Source: Corythoichthys intestinalis (taxonomy: Eukaryota > Chordata > Actinopteri > Syngnathiformes > Syngnathidae). Taken from it: a stretch of 64,000 nt of DNA. Shown here piece after piece: positions 1-11,430 of the stretch. The stretch spans positions 41,877,166-41,941,165 of the forward strand of contig NC_080407.1 in NCBI RefSeq assembly GCF_030265065.1. The letters run 5' to 3'. Position numbers and translations under genes: made by a program. Each line of letters opens with the position of its first letter. Position 1 is the stretch's first letter. The notes below the pieces were generated by a model. That model did not search any database. It was given only the letters and a program-made list of their open reading frames with translations, and was not told where the DNA came from.

Positions 1-1137
1 CGCAATCAGCTGCCACTCAAACACACCGGAACTAGCGTTGAAGTTGAATCTTTGTGTCAAAATGATTCAATCGAAAAAAAGTGCCTTCAAAACTTTTCCC
101 ACTTCAAAAAAAAAAAAAAAGTGTGTTCAAAACTTTTTCCACTTTGGAAAAAAAAAAAAAAAGAGTTTAAAACTTTGCTTTTCAAAAAAAGTGACACTTC
201 AATAAAAAAAATATACATATTTCAAATTAAAAAAAATATTTTCAAAAAATATATATTTTTGCAAATGATTTTTTTCTTTGATTAAAAATAATTTTTTGAT
301 TAAAGCAACTTTTATTGCAATTGAATGATTTTGACACAAATGTCCTACCCCTTATATGGTTCAAACATAAAAAGGATTGCTTCAAAGAAAACAGTTTGAA
401 TGAAAAATAAAGTGTTCAAATGCGAATTTCTGAGTCTCAAATATTTTTTCACATTCAAACCTTTTTTTCTACGATTGAATATTTTTAAAATTTTTGATTG
501 AAGTGATTTTTCTTTTGAAAATATATATTTTTTGTTTGAAGCAACTTAATTTTTGATTGAATAATAAAGACACAAATGTCCTAGCCAAAATGTGGTCCCA
601 ACGCAAAATTACATGACTTCAATCAAAAATGGTGTTTCAATCAAAAAAAAACTTGACTTAAATCAAAAAAATTTTTTTCAATCAAAGAAAAATAGTTTTC
701 AAATATATTTTTGGAGTTTCAAATTTATTTTTGCATTCAAACACATTTTTTTGATTGAAGTGACGTTTTCTTCAATTGAAAATATGTATTTTGATTGAAG
801 CAACTTTTTATTTGATTGAAGCAACTTTTTTTTTGATTGAATAATAAAGACACAAATGTCCTAGCCAAAATGTGGTCCCAACGCAAAATTACATGACTTC
901 AATCAAAAATGGTGTTTCAATCCAAAAAAAACTTGACTTAAATCAAAAAAAATTTTTTCAATCAAAGAAAAATAGTTTTCAAATATATTTTTGGAGTTTC
1001 AAATTTATTTTTGCATTCAAACACATTTTTTTGATTGAAGTGACGTTTTCTTCAATTGAAAATATGTATTTTGATTGAAGCAACTTTTTATTTGATTGAA
1101 GCAACTTTTTTTTTGATTGAATAATAAAGACACAAAT
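1..1137. repeat. AT-rich fold-back satellite, 280-bp unit
   Basis: Two near-identical 280-bp units lie head to tail at 561-840 and 841-1120, and a 17-bp start of a third ends at 1137. About 1-560 holds older, more diverged copies of the same layout. Within a unit the left half is rich in TTCAATCAAA and the right half in its reverse complement TTTGATTGAA, so each unit is an imperfect palindrome. The short open frames here come from the simple composition and differ only by substitutions between copies. I see no gene. Confidence 0.85.
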
Positions 1138-1372
1138 CTACCTCCATAGAACTGTTCTGACAAATTTTGCTCCCTCATCAAAATTTGCTACCGAAGCATT
1201 TTCTGATAGACGCGTCTATCAGTTTTTGCTCCTTTGTCAAAATTTTCTACCCGTTTTCCTTTTTTGTTTTGTACATTATTGTTGTGACCGTATAATCATG
1301 CTAACGTTTTGTGAATCAGTCAACATTCTTCTTACTTGACTGGGTCACGGTTTTATTCGGTATTTTTCGGCA

Positions 1373-1745
1373 GAAGCATTTTTTGATGGTCCCATTGACC
1401 TCCATCAAATATTGCTCCCAGAACTCAATCCAATAATAGATCGATGATATTCACTTCAATACGCCTGTGGCGTAATCCATACCTATTTGGTGGTGTTAAA
1501 AATAAGTATTTTTCTGCGGAAGCATTTTTTGATGGTCCCATTGCCCCCATCCAATTTTGCTCCCAGGACTCAATCCAATAATTGATCGATGATATTCACT
1601 TCAATACGCCTATGGCGTAATCCATACCTATTTGGTGGCGTTTTTAATAAGTATTTTTCTGCAGAAGCATTTTTTGATGGTCCCATTGCCCCCATCAATT
1701 TTTTCTCCCAGGACTCATTCCAATAATTGATCGATGACTTCAGTT
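1373..1745. repeat. Subterminal 146-bp tandem repeats of the Ginger1 element
   Basis: Units begin GAAGCATTTTTTGATGG at 1373, 1519 and 1664 (periods 146 and 145); the third is incomplete. Each has a small hairpin, TTTTGATGG against CCATCAAA, and then TTGCTCCC, the same words found in the element's inverted ends. A diverged piece lies at about 1920-2000. Subterminal copies of end motifs often act as extra transposase binding sites; that role is inferred here. Confidence 0.75.
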
Positions 1746-2410
1746 GCACCCATCTTGTGGCCCAATTGTTAATGCTTAATGAAGTGCCGTTTTGTGTTTA
1801 AAAAATGAAAACACTGAGGACAAAGAAATAGTACAAAATATTGATGCTGCGTTTCATTAAAATGTGGAGCCCATTCAAATTCCCCTGTAAATCTCCCAAA
1901 TAGTTGATGCGTTTTAGATAGTTCCATTACATCCTATCAAACAATGCTCCCAGTAGTCCATGCAATAATAGATTGATGATATTCACCTCCATACCCCTCT
2001 GGCATTTATTATTAATCTTAAATTGTAAAGATTTTGTGGCCAGTGACGTATGAGCAATGGAGACAGACACAGGACTTTTACAATTTTGTACATTTTGGGC
2101 AACGATATTTTCCACCAGTTGTGTTTAAATGTGGTACACATTCCAAATGTGCCCACCTTAAGCAGGTGTCACACTGCACCTGTAGAAACAAGAAATTGGT
2201 TCACGAATATTCATTTGTGAGGAAGTAGACAAGCACACACTTTATTATACTATACCATTTCTATCATGTCGTTATCACAGTCTGCTTCCAGGAAAGAGCA
2301 CACGACACAATAATCTTCAACATTCCCTAAAAACAGAATTTCAGTAGATGAATTTAAAATAGAAAGTACACCAATATGCATCAACTAATATTAGACTGAC
2401 AGCACTGACC

Positions 2411-4648
2411 TGGGTATTGAAGCAGAGCACAAGCGACGTCAAACCGTGCCTAGCCAACAGCCTGTGGAGATGTCTGGAGATGGCAGATGTTGCCATGCTC
2501 CAGAAATTCCTCTGCAAACTAAAGGGGGAGGGGTCAGTTTTACTAAATGTTCTTATGTGTGTGAAAATACAGTAAAATTATTGCATAGACACCCAACCTA
2601 AAGGGAAAATGACAATAGCTGCAGCACAGCTAAAAAAATTTGGTAGCTAATATATTTTAAAAACAGTTGTTGCACCATTACAGTGAATTTAAATATTTTA
2701 ACATTTCTGCAGGAGGTAACAAACTACTATATACTAGAGCTGTCCCGACTAGTCGACATAGTCGACGTCATCAATGACGTAAATCCGTCGACGAGCACAA
2801 CATCCCGTCGACGGTTAATGAAGGGTTAAAAAAATATATGCACGGAAAGTTCAGAATGTCGGATGCTCTGTATGCAAGCGGGGAAAGCGGCACAAAGCCA
2901 AAAAACCGCACCAGAGTGTCCAAAACATTGACTTATTTCAAAGAAACAAAGGAGCGTACACTCTTCCGTCCTGTCTCTTCAATGCCAAGCTTGGCTAAAC
3001 GTCGGCCGTGAATAAACACCTCAAGCGCCGTAACCCAGTTTGTAACTTTGTTTTTTCATTTTTTGTACACCAGAGGGTGCTGTCGCCTTACTAAATAATA
3101 ATGTTTCATTGACAATGGGCCTGTAAGCGCTATTAGTATTGTTCTTAATGCTAACTGAAAGGTTTATTTCATGTTATGGTTTATTTTATAGTATAGAAAA
3201 TTATATAAGGTCAAAAGGTCATAAATATATACAGTATATACAGTGATTGCACTTAAGGGAGAGATTGTCAATGATAAGGTAATTAATTAAGGTAAAGGCA
3301 ATTCATTGATATATAAATAAGATTTAAAAGGAAAAAGGTGAAAAGTTTTCGTTAATTTCTAATTGTGTTGTTTTATTTGTGTGCACCGTAGCTTTTACAG
3401 TGTGATCACATCAAGGATGGAATAAAAGTTGTAAACCATCAGTTTAAGAGACCATCTTTTCAATCAAGATGCTACACTAGTTAATTCTATCAGCATTTCA
3501 ACTCATTGTTTATTTGTGATTTATTATTGTTATTTACGTGTTTATTTGTACTTTAATAAATAATTTAAGTGTTCCAATATGTTTTTTGTGAATTGATAAG
3601 CGTCAACAAAAATGTCATTGCTAAATTAGAAAACAAAACAAACAAAAAAAAATTTTTTTTTTAAATGATTAGATTAGTCGACTAATCGTAAAAATAGTCG
3701 GCTGACTAATCGGGAGAAAATTAGTCGTTTGGGACAGCCCTGCTATATACCATTAACACCAAAATGCCACAGGTCCAGGCGTCATCCTGTGTGTTGCGGA
3801 GCATCGTGTTTATTGTCCATTTTTCTTGGTGTTCAACACCAGCGATCTTCAAGTAGTTCCTAGTGGTTGTACAAGAGTAGAAACAATATTCACACAAAGA
3901 AAACGGCTCACTTGAAATAAATGTGAAGCAAAGTATTGAACATATTACCTCCAGTTTCTGAGCAGCTTTCTTTTATAAGATGCTTCATTGCTCAGGGGAT
4001 CAATGACTACAAGCTCCCTCGCAGACATTTTGACAATCTAAAAATATTCACAGAATTCAAGTCAACAACATCAACTTGGGATAATTACTTTCTTACATTT
4101 GAACCAAATAAAAAAATATAGTTGAAAACAAACCACCAAGATCCAGTGATTGGCAGAATTTACAGGGCACATCCAGAAATCTTCAGCTGGAAACTTCATC
4201 TAGGGAAATGATACTGTATCAAATATTTTTCAAATTTAATATGATGACTGTCAAATTCATTACCTTTTTGAGGGGCCCAAATCGACCAGAAAACAATGAA
4301 CTTGCTACAGAAGCGGTAAGCAACTTCATAGGTTTCTATTATGAAACAAATGTCATCACTCAGCCACAATAAAAAGCACTACAATGGAATAATATTTTAT
4401 GTTGCGTTTCATTACCTGTGATCTTCCATTAAGCAAATGCAAGTATGCATCAATAATCTGGTGAGAAAAAAAAAATTACACTTTTATGCCATTACATAAT
4501 ATGACATTAAATTGGACAATGCATCTTCTTACATCATCAGCCAGCCAGTTGGTCCCATGCAGGCTTCGAAAGGACGTGTCATATCATTTGAATGGGCCGA
4601 CAACAGCTTCCACCTGCCCGTGATCTTTGGCAGCCCACAGCCTTTGAA
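2411..4648 (-). pseudogene. Ulp1-like (C48) cysteine protease exons of Ginger1
   Basis: At least seven short exons with AG/GT borders can be read on the minus strand (4533-4648, 4416-4457, about 4262-4307, about 4133-4199, about 3949-4041, about 3764-3868, 2411-2517). They give the C48 motifs in order: SLHGTNWLADD with IIDAYLHLL (the WLND-like entry), NHWILV (catalytic His), ELVVIDPLS (catalytic Asp), and NTQDDAWTCGILVLM (oxyanion Gln and catalytic Cys). Ulp1-family enzymes cleave SUMO-like isopeptides. In Ginger1 the domain is carried C-terminal to the transposase. The exon set is interrupted by the hAT at 2735-3742, just after the catalytic Cys. It contains at least one in-frame stop, near 4586, and another downstream of the domain. 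It therefore looks dead, although all catalytic residues are still readable. Confidence 0.78.
2735..3742. mobile_element. hAT internal-deletion derivative, 1.0 kb
   Basis: A perfect 8-bp target duplication, CTATATAC, lies at 2727-2734 and 3743-3750. The ends are TAGAGCTGTCCC and, inverted, CAGGGCTGTCCC, followed by short GTCGAC/AGTCGAC words in both arms. The interior at about 2960-3030 still shows a worn BED zinc-finger piece (C..FNAKLG then NKHLKRRN), the usual N-terminus of hAT transposases. The rest of the transposase is absent. It inserted into the protease part of the Ginger1 gene, so it is younger than that element. Confidence 0.88.
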
Positions 4649-5054
4649 CTGAAAGCACAGTTTAAGAGTTTTACAAAGTGAACTTTTTGATCATATATTA
4701 CCTTTTGCTCAAAATAAATAAAATAGATCTAACTGCTCGATACACTTAGAAAGTACCAACACCCCATCATGCAAATGTGAGCTGAAAAATGACCAACTGG
4801 TCAAACTGGAACAGCTCAAACAATTTGAACGAATCAACACCCCTTCATGCAAGCAAGAACAGGGGTGAGCTTGAAAAAAGACCAACTGGTCAAACTGGAA
4901 CAGCTCGAACAATTTAAAAAACAAAACAACACCCCTTCATGCAAACAAGAACAGGGGTAAGCTGAAGAATGACCAACAAGTTTCCAGATTAACCTCTGTT
5001 TCCAATGTTGTCATCTCGATCTGTAGATTCCTGTTTCTTCTCAAGCATAGAAAT

Positions 5055-6681
5055 TAGAGCTGTTCGGACGCCGATATGGGCAAAAAAATGTGCATCGGTA
5101 TCGGATCGGCCGACACGGAAAAATTCCGATCCAGACTTCCGATCCAGTTTTTTTTGGAAAGTCCGGCCCAGGTTTTCCAGCGCACCAATATACATAATCC
5201 ATTCCAGTTTTTGCTTCGGTTTGCCTAAAATCCAGTCCGCATTTTACGGCACTCCTTCAACACACTACATTACCATCTCCCAATTTACCGAGAGACTTTA
5301 TCGGTAAAAATGTCAGCTGTGTGGGATCATTTCGCCTTAAAGGACGACAAAGACGAAGAGGCAGAGTGCAACATATGCTACAATAAAGTCAAGCGTCGTG
5401 ATAAAGCTGTAAGAAGTTTTAATACAACCAACCTAATCAAGCATTTAGCGACATACCACCACAAACAATATAAGGAGTATGTTTAGAAAACCGAAGACAA
5501 AAAGAAAGTTCCTACGCAACTAACACTGGCAGAAACTTTTGCTATGCGTGACAAACTGGCATTCGACAGTCCCAACGCCCAGGGAATAACAAGAGTCATT
5601 GCCGAAGAATTCATTCTGGATGACGAGCCATTATCTCTCGTGAGTAAAGACGCACCATCCAACACTTTTATGCTGCATTCCAGAGAAGTGGGAAGTCGGA
5701 TTTATCCCACTCGGATGGGGCCAGTTCAGACCTCAAAGCGTTCCAAGCAAATGTAAACAACAAAGATGGCTGATCGCGGCGAGGTGTGTTTTATTTTGGC
5801 CATCCAAAGACATTATGACCTCCAGCGAACCTGCCTTCCTATAAGCGATCAAATAGTAGAGGAAAAACGACGGCTAAATGACAGTCGACGCCATTAGCAA
5901 CACATGCATTGAAAACTACGTGCGTGAGTAAACAGCCGCCATCTTAAAGCAGGAGACTTCCCTTCTAGGCTGTAAGCGAACCTAAATAACTTTTTATCTA
6001 AAATACTCCTAAATCGGCAAGATCTTGACTTGAATCTATCTTCAAAACAGTTTTAAAACTTTCACATGTCAAAACTAGACAGAAGGGAAATTATGGAATA
6101 ACGGGAGCAATTTTAACAACTTTAACAGTTGATTCGCAAAATTAAATTAATTGAATGTAGTTTAAAGCTGCTGATACAGAATGGGGACAGGAATATTTTA
6201 TTTACTGTTTTAAAATGTTAACTTGATTCTGAAATAGTCGTTTATTTAAACCTGAGAGGCTTTTTATACAATTTTTGTAACTAATGCACGAAACATTAAA
6301 AGCATCTAATAGCTTGGGGGGGTTTGTGGGATTTCCCACTGACAGTTTACAATATTATTTGCACGTTTTACTGACTGACTATGCCATTTCTGTTTGTTAT
6401 TTATAATCTTTTGTGTTTGTCACTGAATAAACAGGTCAGTTTCTTGTTACCAACCATTGTGTGTTATTCAAACTCACCTAATTCAGCTGGCTAGTTGTTA
6501 TCAAGAGTACTAAAACCCTTTTCAAAATGAGTCTGACAACTAAGTAAGGAGGCTAAATAACTTTAAACTTTAACACATGCTCAGGTAGGCCGGTATCGGT
6601 ATCGGCCAGTATTGGATCGGAAGTACAAAACAATATCGGTATCGGATCGGAAGTGCAAAAACCTGGATCGGGACATCCCTA
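5055..6681 (+). mobile_element. hAT derivative with BED-finger remnant, 1.6 kb
   Basis: The 8-bp target duplication ATAGAAAT lies at 5047-5054 and 6682-6689. The left end is TAGAGCTGTTCGG and the right end is GGGACATCCCTA. Both arms are full of GATCGG/ATCGGTATCGG words, typical of a common fish hAT family. The interior holds the start of a BED-type transposase and a long non-coding part (about 5760-6590) in which I recognise nothing. Confidence 0.85.
5310..5756 (+). pseudogene. hAT transposase N-terminus with BED zinc finger
   Basis: The ATG at 5310 opens MSAVWDHFALKDD, followed by CNICYNKVK and TTNLIKHLATYHH, giving the W..F / C-x2-C / L-x2-H-x4-H pattern of a BED finger. BED fingers bind DNA and lead many hAT transposases and ZBED proteins. 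A TAG at 5484-5486 stops the frame after 58 residues. The same frame then runs on through the LAETFAMRDKLAF region to about 5756. No RNase-H-like catalytic core follows, so this is a broken N-terminal fragment. Confidence 0.75.
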
Positions 6682-9101
6682 ATAGAAATTATTGAATAAA
6701 TATCGCTTCCCATACATACACGGTTGCATGTACATATGATCTCCTGTGCTATGATATTGGCTTACCAGACATTTTTAAATGTGCGATTTAATTAAAAAAA
6801 AAAAATTACTCATTAAAAAAAATGTCAACATACTTAAAAGGTATGACAGGCTGCCTTGAACAAAAACTTCCTTGGAATTATGAAAACTTTGTAAAAAGTT
6901 ATCTTAATTAAGCTTCTGCCTATTAAAATGTGGAGCTTTAGCTTCTTTACCTTCATTATGTCGGTCTCAAGGCATCTCTTTGGGGCAAAATGGATGACGG
7001 AAGGTCTCTGTGGAAGGGGTACATCTTCTATCATCTCACATTTGCGTTGGGGCTCAGGGAGGGAGGACTCCAGCTCTTCAGGCATAGGTGCAGCCTTAAA
7101 GAAAAATGATGTCAATCCAACAACATAATTACAATTATATATGTAATTATAAAGCCTACCACAGATTTCTGGCTCTTTCGATATGGCTTTAAGTGACTGA
7201 GGCTGTACTTAGTTTTTAAAGTACTGCCATCAGGACTAGAGAGGGTGACAAGCTTGCCAGTTATAGCCTTGATTATATAAGGTCCAGAGAAGTCGGGCTC
7301 AATTCTGCCTCCTTTCCTCCCCCGTTTCCTCATGTTAAAAAGGAGGACATCATCCCCAACATTGTAAATACAGTTCTTGTATTTTTTGAGGCATTTCCTG
7401 GCATAAGCCTCCCTCTGATAGTCCTGGCTCACTGCAATATTCTTTGTGGCCACATCCTTCTTAAGCTCCATTACTTTCTTCTTTTCCTCTACTGCCAAGT
7501 CCGTAAGTGCTCGCATCTGGGAGAATTATGCTGGAAAGCTGACAAAGTATAAGAAAATGAATTTCAATGAATAATATCATAAATTTCCCAAATTCTATTA
7601 AAAGTATACATACCGGCAGGTCAACAGGAACCTGACAGGGAAACACTGCCTCCCTCCCATACATCATCATAAATGGTGTGACCTTAGTTGTTGTATGGAT
7701 TTTTGATCGCAGTGAAAAAAACACAGGCTTTAAATAAACATCCCAGTTGTCTTGCCTGTCATTAACCATTTTTGTGACGGCTCTAAGGTGTGGAAAAAAA
7801 TACAATAAATGGGTCAATTTGTATCCCCCCCCCCCCCCCCCCCCCAAAAAAAATAAATAAATAATGAAGCATTTATTGATGTGCATGTAAATGGGCATAT
7901 TAGTCATAATGGTTGACTGCATTACTAGTTTTCAAGCAAATGTCCCAGCTAATTGTACATGTCATTGGCTCTCTGTCCAAAAAGGTGCAGCTATAAAACT
8001 TGCCGTTTGATGTTATGGTTGGTCTTTTCATCCAAGCCATTCGTCTGGGGGTGGTAAGCCGCCGTGATGCTTCTCTCAATGCCCAATATCTCACAGAGGT
8101 TGTTGTTAAGCTTTAAAAAAAAAAAAGTTAAAAAAAGATCCACAAAGTTTAATATTCTGGATTGAACATCCAATTATAGGACATGAAACCCACATCATTC
8201 ACGAACTCTCTGCCCTGATCCAACAGGATCCTTTGTGGACATCCATGTCTATAGATTACGGAATAAATGTGGTGGCATACTTCCTGTGCACTTTTAGTGC
8301 GCAACGGGTAAGCTTCCACCCATTTAGAAAGATAATCTGTAGCAGTAAAGATATAGCGAAACCCATTTGGGGTTTCTGGGAATGGTCTTGTGAGGTCGAT
8401 GCCAACAAGCTCCCAGACTGCAGACACCTGTGAGGTAACAGGAAATGGAAGAGATTACTGAAATTAACTGAGTGAGGAGTCCAGGAGCAACTTCAAAAAC
8501 AGACTTGCCATGGAGTGCATTCATCTGTGCATTCACTCTTTTTGAAGATGTTTAGAAATAGTCTTATCACAACTGAAGTTCGACGAGGAAGTGTCAGTAC
8601 AGGTATACATATTTACCTTTATTCATTGTAATGGCTGCGGTATTGCCAGCAGTTTTCCAACCCGCTGACACCTATCACACTCCAGAACCTTAAAAGAAAA
8701 AAGTGAGTTGTCAAAAAAAAAAAAAGTAAATTTAAATTAAAAAGCACAACTAGAAACCTCAAACATACCCAGTTCTCGATGTCATATGACATTCCTTTCC
8801 AATAAAATCTCGAGGAAACGGCTTCCCTGGTTTTTAGGATGCCCGAATGTCCACCAATTGAGGTGGTGTGGCACTCCTCAAAACATTTTCTTGCATCCTC
8901 CTTTTTTTAATGGCCTTCCATCCCTGAACAAAGAGTTCACCATCTACAAGATTGCATGAAAGAAAAAAAAAACATTAATTTAGCCAATCTATCAATGGCT
9001 ACATACAATGGAATGCACTTCAGATACTCACCCTTCACACTGAATTTTTTACAAAACCTCTTCAGGTTGAGTTTCTGGGCTTTCTCAAATTCAGAAGGAT
9101 A

Positions 9102-10731
9102 CAGTGCCTTGCAAAAGTATTCAGCCCCCTTGAATCTTGCAACCTTTCGCCACATTTCAGGCTTCAAACATAAAGATATGAAATTTAATTTTTTTGTCAA
9201 GAATCAACAACAAGTGGGACACAATCGTGATGTGGAACAAGATTTATTGGATAATTTAAACTTTTTTAACAAATAAAAAACTGAAAAGTGGGGCGTGCAA
9301 TATTATTCGGCCCCTTTACTTTCAGTGCAGCAAACTCACTCCAGAAGTTCAGTGAGGATCTCTGAATGATCCAATGTTGTCCTAAATGACCGATGATGAT
9401 AAATAGAATCCACCTGTGTGTAATCAAGTCTCCGTATAAATGCACCTGCTCTGTGATAGTCTCAGGGTTCTGTTTAAAGTGCAGAGAGTATTATGAAAAC
9501 CAAGGAACACACCAGGCAAGTCCGAGATACTGTTGTGGAGAAGTTTAAAGCCGGATTTGGATACAAAAAGATTTCCCAAGCTTTAAACATCTCAAGGAGC
9601 ACTGTGCAAGCCATCATATTGAAATGGAAGGAGCATCAGACCACTGCAAATCTACCAAGACCCGGCCGTCCTTCCAAACTTTCTTCTCAAACAAGGAGAA
9701 AACTGATCAGAGATGCAGCCAAGAGGCCCATGATCACTCTGGGTGAACTGCAGAGATCTACAGCTGAGGTGGGAGAGTCTGTCCATAGGACAACAATCAG
9801 TCGTACACTGCACAAATCTGGCCTTTATGGAAGAGTGGCAAGAAGAAAGCCATTTCTCAAAGATATCCATAAAAAGTCTCATTTAAAGTTTGCCACAAGC
9901 CACCTGGGAGACACACCAAACATGTGGAAGAAGGTGCTCTGGTCAGATGAAATCAAAATTGAACTTTTTGGCCACAATGCAAAACGATAAGTTTGGCGTA
10001 AAAGCAACACAGCTCATCACCCTGAACACACCATCCCCACTGTCAAACATGGTGGTGGCAGCATCATGGTTTGGGCCTGCTTTTCTTCAGCAGGGACAGG
10101 GAAGATGGTTAAAATTGACGGGAAGATGGATGCAGCCAAATACAGGAACATTCTGGAAGAAAACCTGTTGGTATCTGCACAAGACCTGAGACTGGGAAGG
10201 AGATTTATCTTCCAACTGGACAAAGATCCAAAACATAAAGCCAAATCTTCAATGGAATGGTTCAAAAATAAACGTATCCAGGTGTTAGAATGGCCAAGTC
10301 AAAGTCCAGACCTGAATCCAATCGAGAATCTGTGGAAAGAGCTTAAGACTGCTGTTCACGAACACTCTCCATCCAACCTCACTGAGCTCGAGCTGTTTTG
10401 CAAGGAAGAATGGGCAAGAATGTCAGTCTCTCGATGTGCAAAACTGATAGAAACATACCCCAAGCGACTTGCAGCTGTAATTGGAGCAAAAGGTGGCGCT
10501 ACAAAGTATTAACGCAAGGGGGCCGAATAATATTGCACGCCCCACTTCTCAGTTTTTTATTTGTTAAAAAAGTTTAAATTATCCAATAAATTTTGTTCCA
10601 CTTCACGATTGTGTCCCACTTGTTGTTGATTCTTGACAAAAAATTAAAATTTTATATCTTTATGTTTGAAGCCTGAAATGTGGCGAAAGGTTGCAAGGTT
10701 CAAGGGGGCCGAATACTTTTGCAAGGCACTG
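9102..10731 (+). mobile_element. Tc1-like transposon, nearly whole, 1.63 kb
   Basis: The element is flanked by TA (9100-9101 and 10732-10733). Both ends begin CAGTGCCTTGCAAAAGTATT, inverted, and the inverted repeats run for roughly 210 bp with few differences. It carries one transposase frame (9493-10512). It inserted into the first exon of the Ginger1 transposase. The close match of its two ends and an almost open gene make it one of the youngest elements in the window. Confidence 0.95.
9493..10512 (+). pseudogene. Tc1 transposase, 339 codons, one in-frame stop
   Basis: The frame runs from MKTKEHTRQV to GAKGGATKY, the usual length of a Tc1 transposase (about 340 residues), with a single TAA at 9988-9990 where the family normally has Tyr (NAKRY then WRKSN). 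The N-terminus is a paired-type helix-turn-helix (GYKKISQALNISRSTVQ) with the GRPR-like linker RPGRPSKL. The DD34E catalytic residues are present: LWSDEIK, FQLDKDPKH, and NPIENLW. The protein would bind the inverted repeats and cut at TA. Apart from the stop I see no frame break. Confidence 0.93.
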
Positions 10732-10979
10732 TAGGTGCCATGTACAAGCAAATTGTACACCTCATCCCACTTCTTCTCCATTATTGAAACTGTCTGGGGG
10801 GAAGTTATTGTATTGAAAAATACTGATGATTGAAATTGAATTGTATAAGATGAAGGAAAAATACACCTTAAATATTTAAAGTATAGGCTTCAACATTAAA
10901 ATCATTGTTTAAAAAAAAAAAAAAAAAAAAAGTACCTTAATTCACACAGAATAAGTCAATAGGGATGATAATTGGCTCA

Positions 10980-11430
10980 GAAAGTAATCAATAGTTGTAT
11001 TTAACAGTGAAGGATAAGCAACTTTACCAGAACAAAGTGGTGTGACGAGCTGTAGTCGCTGATGTGCTTCTTAGAATGTTGTAGCAAAAATCTTCTTGAC
11101 TGTTATTCTTGAAAAAGGTAGCAAAAATGTTTAAAATACCTCACGTGCAGCCACATGTGTAGGCTTGAACAGCGAAGAAAATATACAATTTTACCAGACG
11201 TGCAGCCATTATCTAAAAACGCCACACGTGTAGGCACGCAGTATATTAATTAGGAGCCGAAAGTAATCAATAGTGGTATTTAACAGCAAAGAGAATACGC
11301 AATTTTTCCAGACGTGCAGCCATTATCTGAAAACACCGCACGTGTAGGCATGCAGTATAGTAATTACGAACTGAAAGTAATCAATAGGTGTATTTAACAA
11401 CGAAGAAAATATGCAATTTTACCAGAACGA
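10980..11430. repeat. Subterminal ~114-bp repeats at the right end of Ginger1
   Basis: GAAAGTAATCAATAG recurs at 10980, 11259 and 11373. The pieces between share CCAGACGTGCAGCCATTATC and CACGTGTAGGCA. The last two copies are 114 bp apart. Together with the 146-bp repeats at the other end, this gives the element repeat-rich subterminal regions on both sides. Confidence 0.65.

Larger units (their letters stand above)
6954..10781 (-). pseudogene. Ginger1 integrase-type transposase, spliced, decayed
   Basis: On the minus strand the ATG at 10781 begins MEKKWDEVYNLLVHGT. After the Tc1 insert the same exon resumes with YPSEFEKAQKLN, matching the YP motif region of Ginger1, and it ends at a GTGAGT donor near 9031. 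Later exons give an HHCC zinc finger (ECHTTSIGGHSG near 8860, CDRCQRVGK near 8670), then the DDE core: VGIDLT (about 8400), LLDQGREF (about 8210) and HPQTNGLDEK (about 8040). The GPY/F motif DFSGPYIIKAI lies near 7280, and a last acidic exon (about 6957-7095) leads toward the protease part. All three acidic catalytic residues are readable. Frame breaks and a stop show it is no longer functional. An intron holds a poly-C run at about 7826-7845. Confidence 0.84.

Noticed and set aside
52-1078. Three small open frames (77, 68 and 68 codons) as a repeated gene family
   Set aside because: They are Lys/Phe/Ile-rich readings of the AT-rich satellite and repeat only because the 280-bp unit repeats.
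7100-8430. Retroviral or gypsy LTR-element integrase
   Set aside because: The integrase text looks gypsy-like, but there is no reverse transcriptase, protease, gag or LTR. The exons are spliced, the ends are inverted with CCGG, and a Ulp1 domain follows, all of which fit Ginger1.
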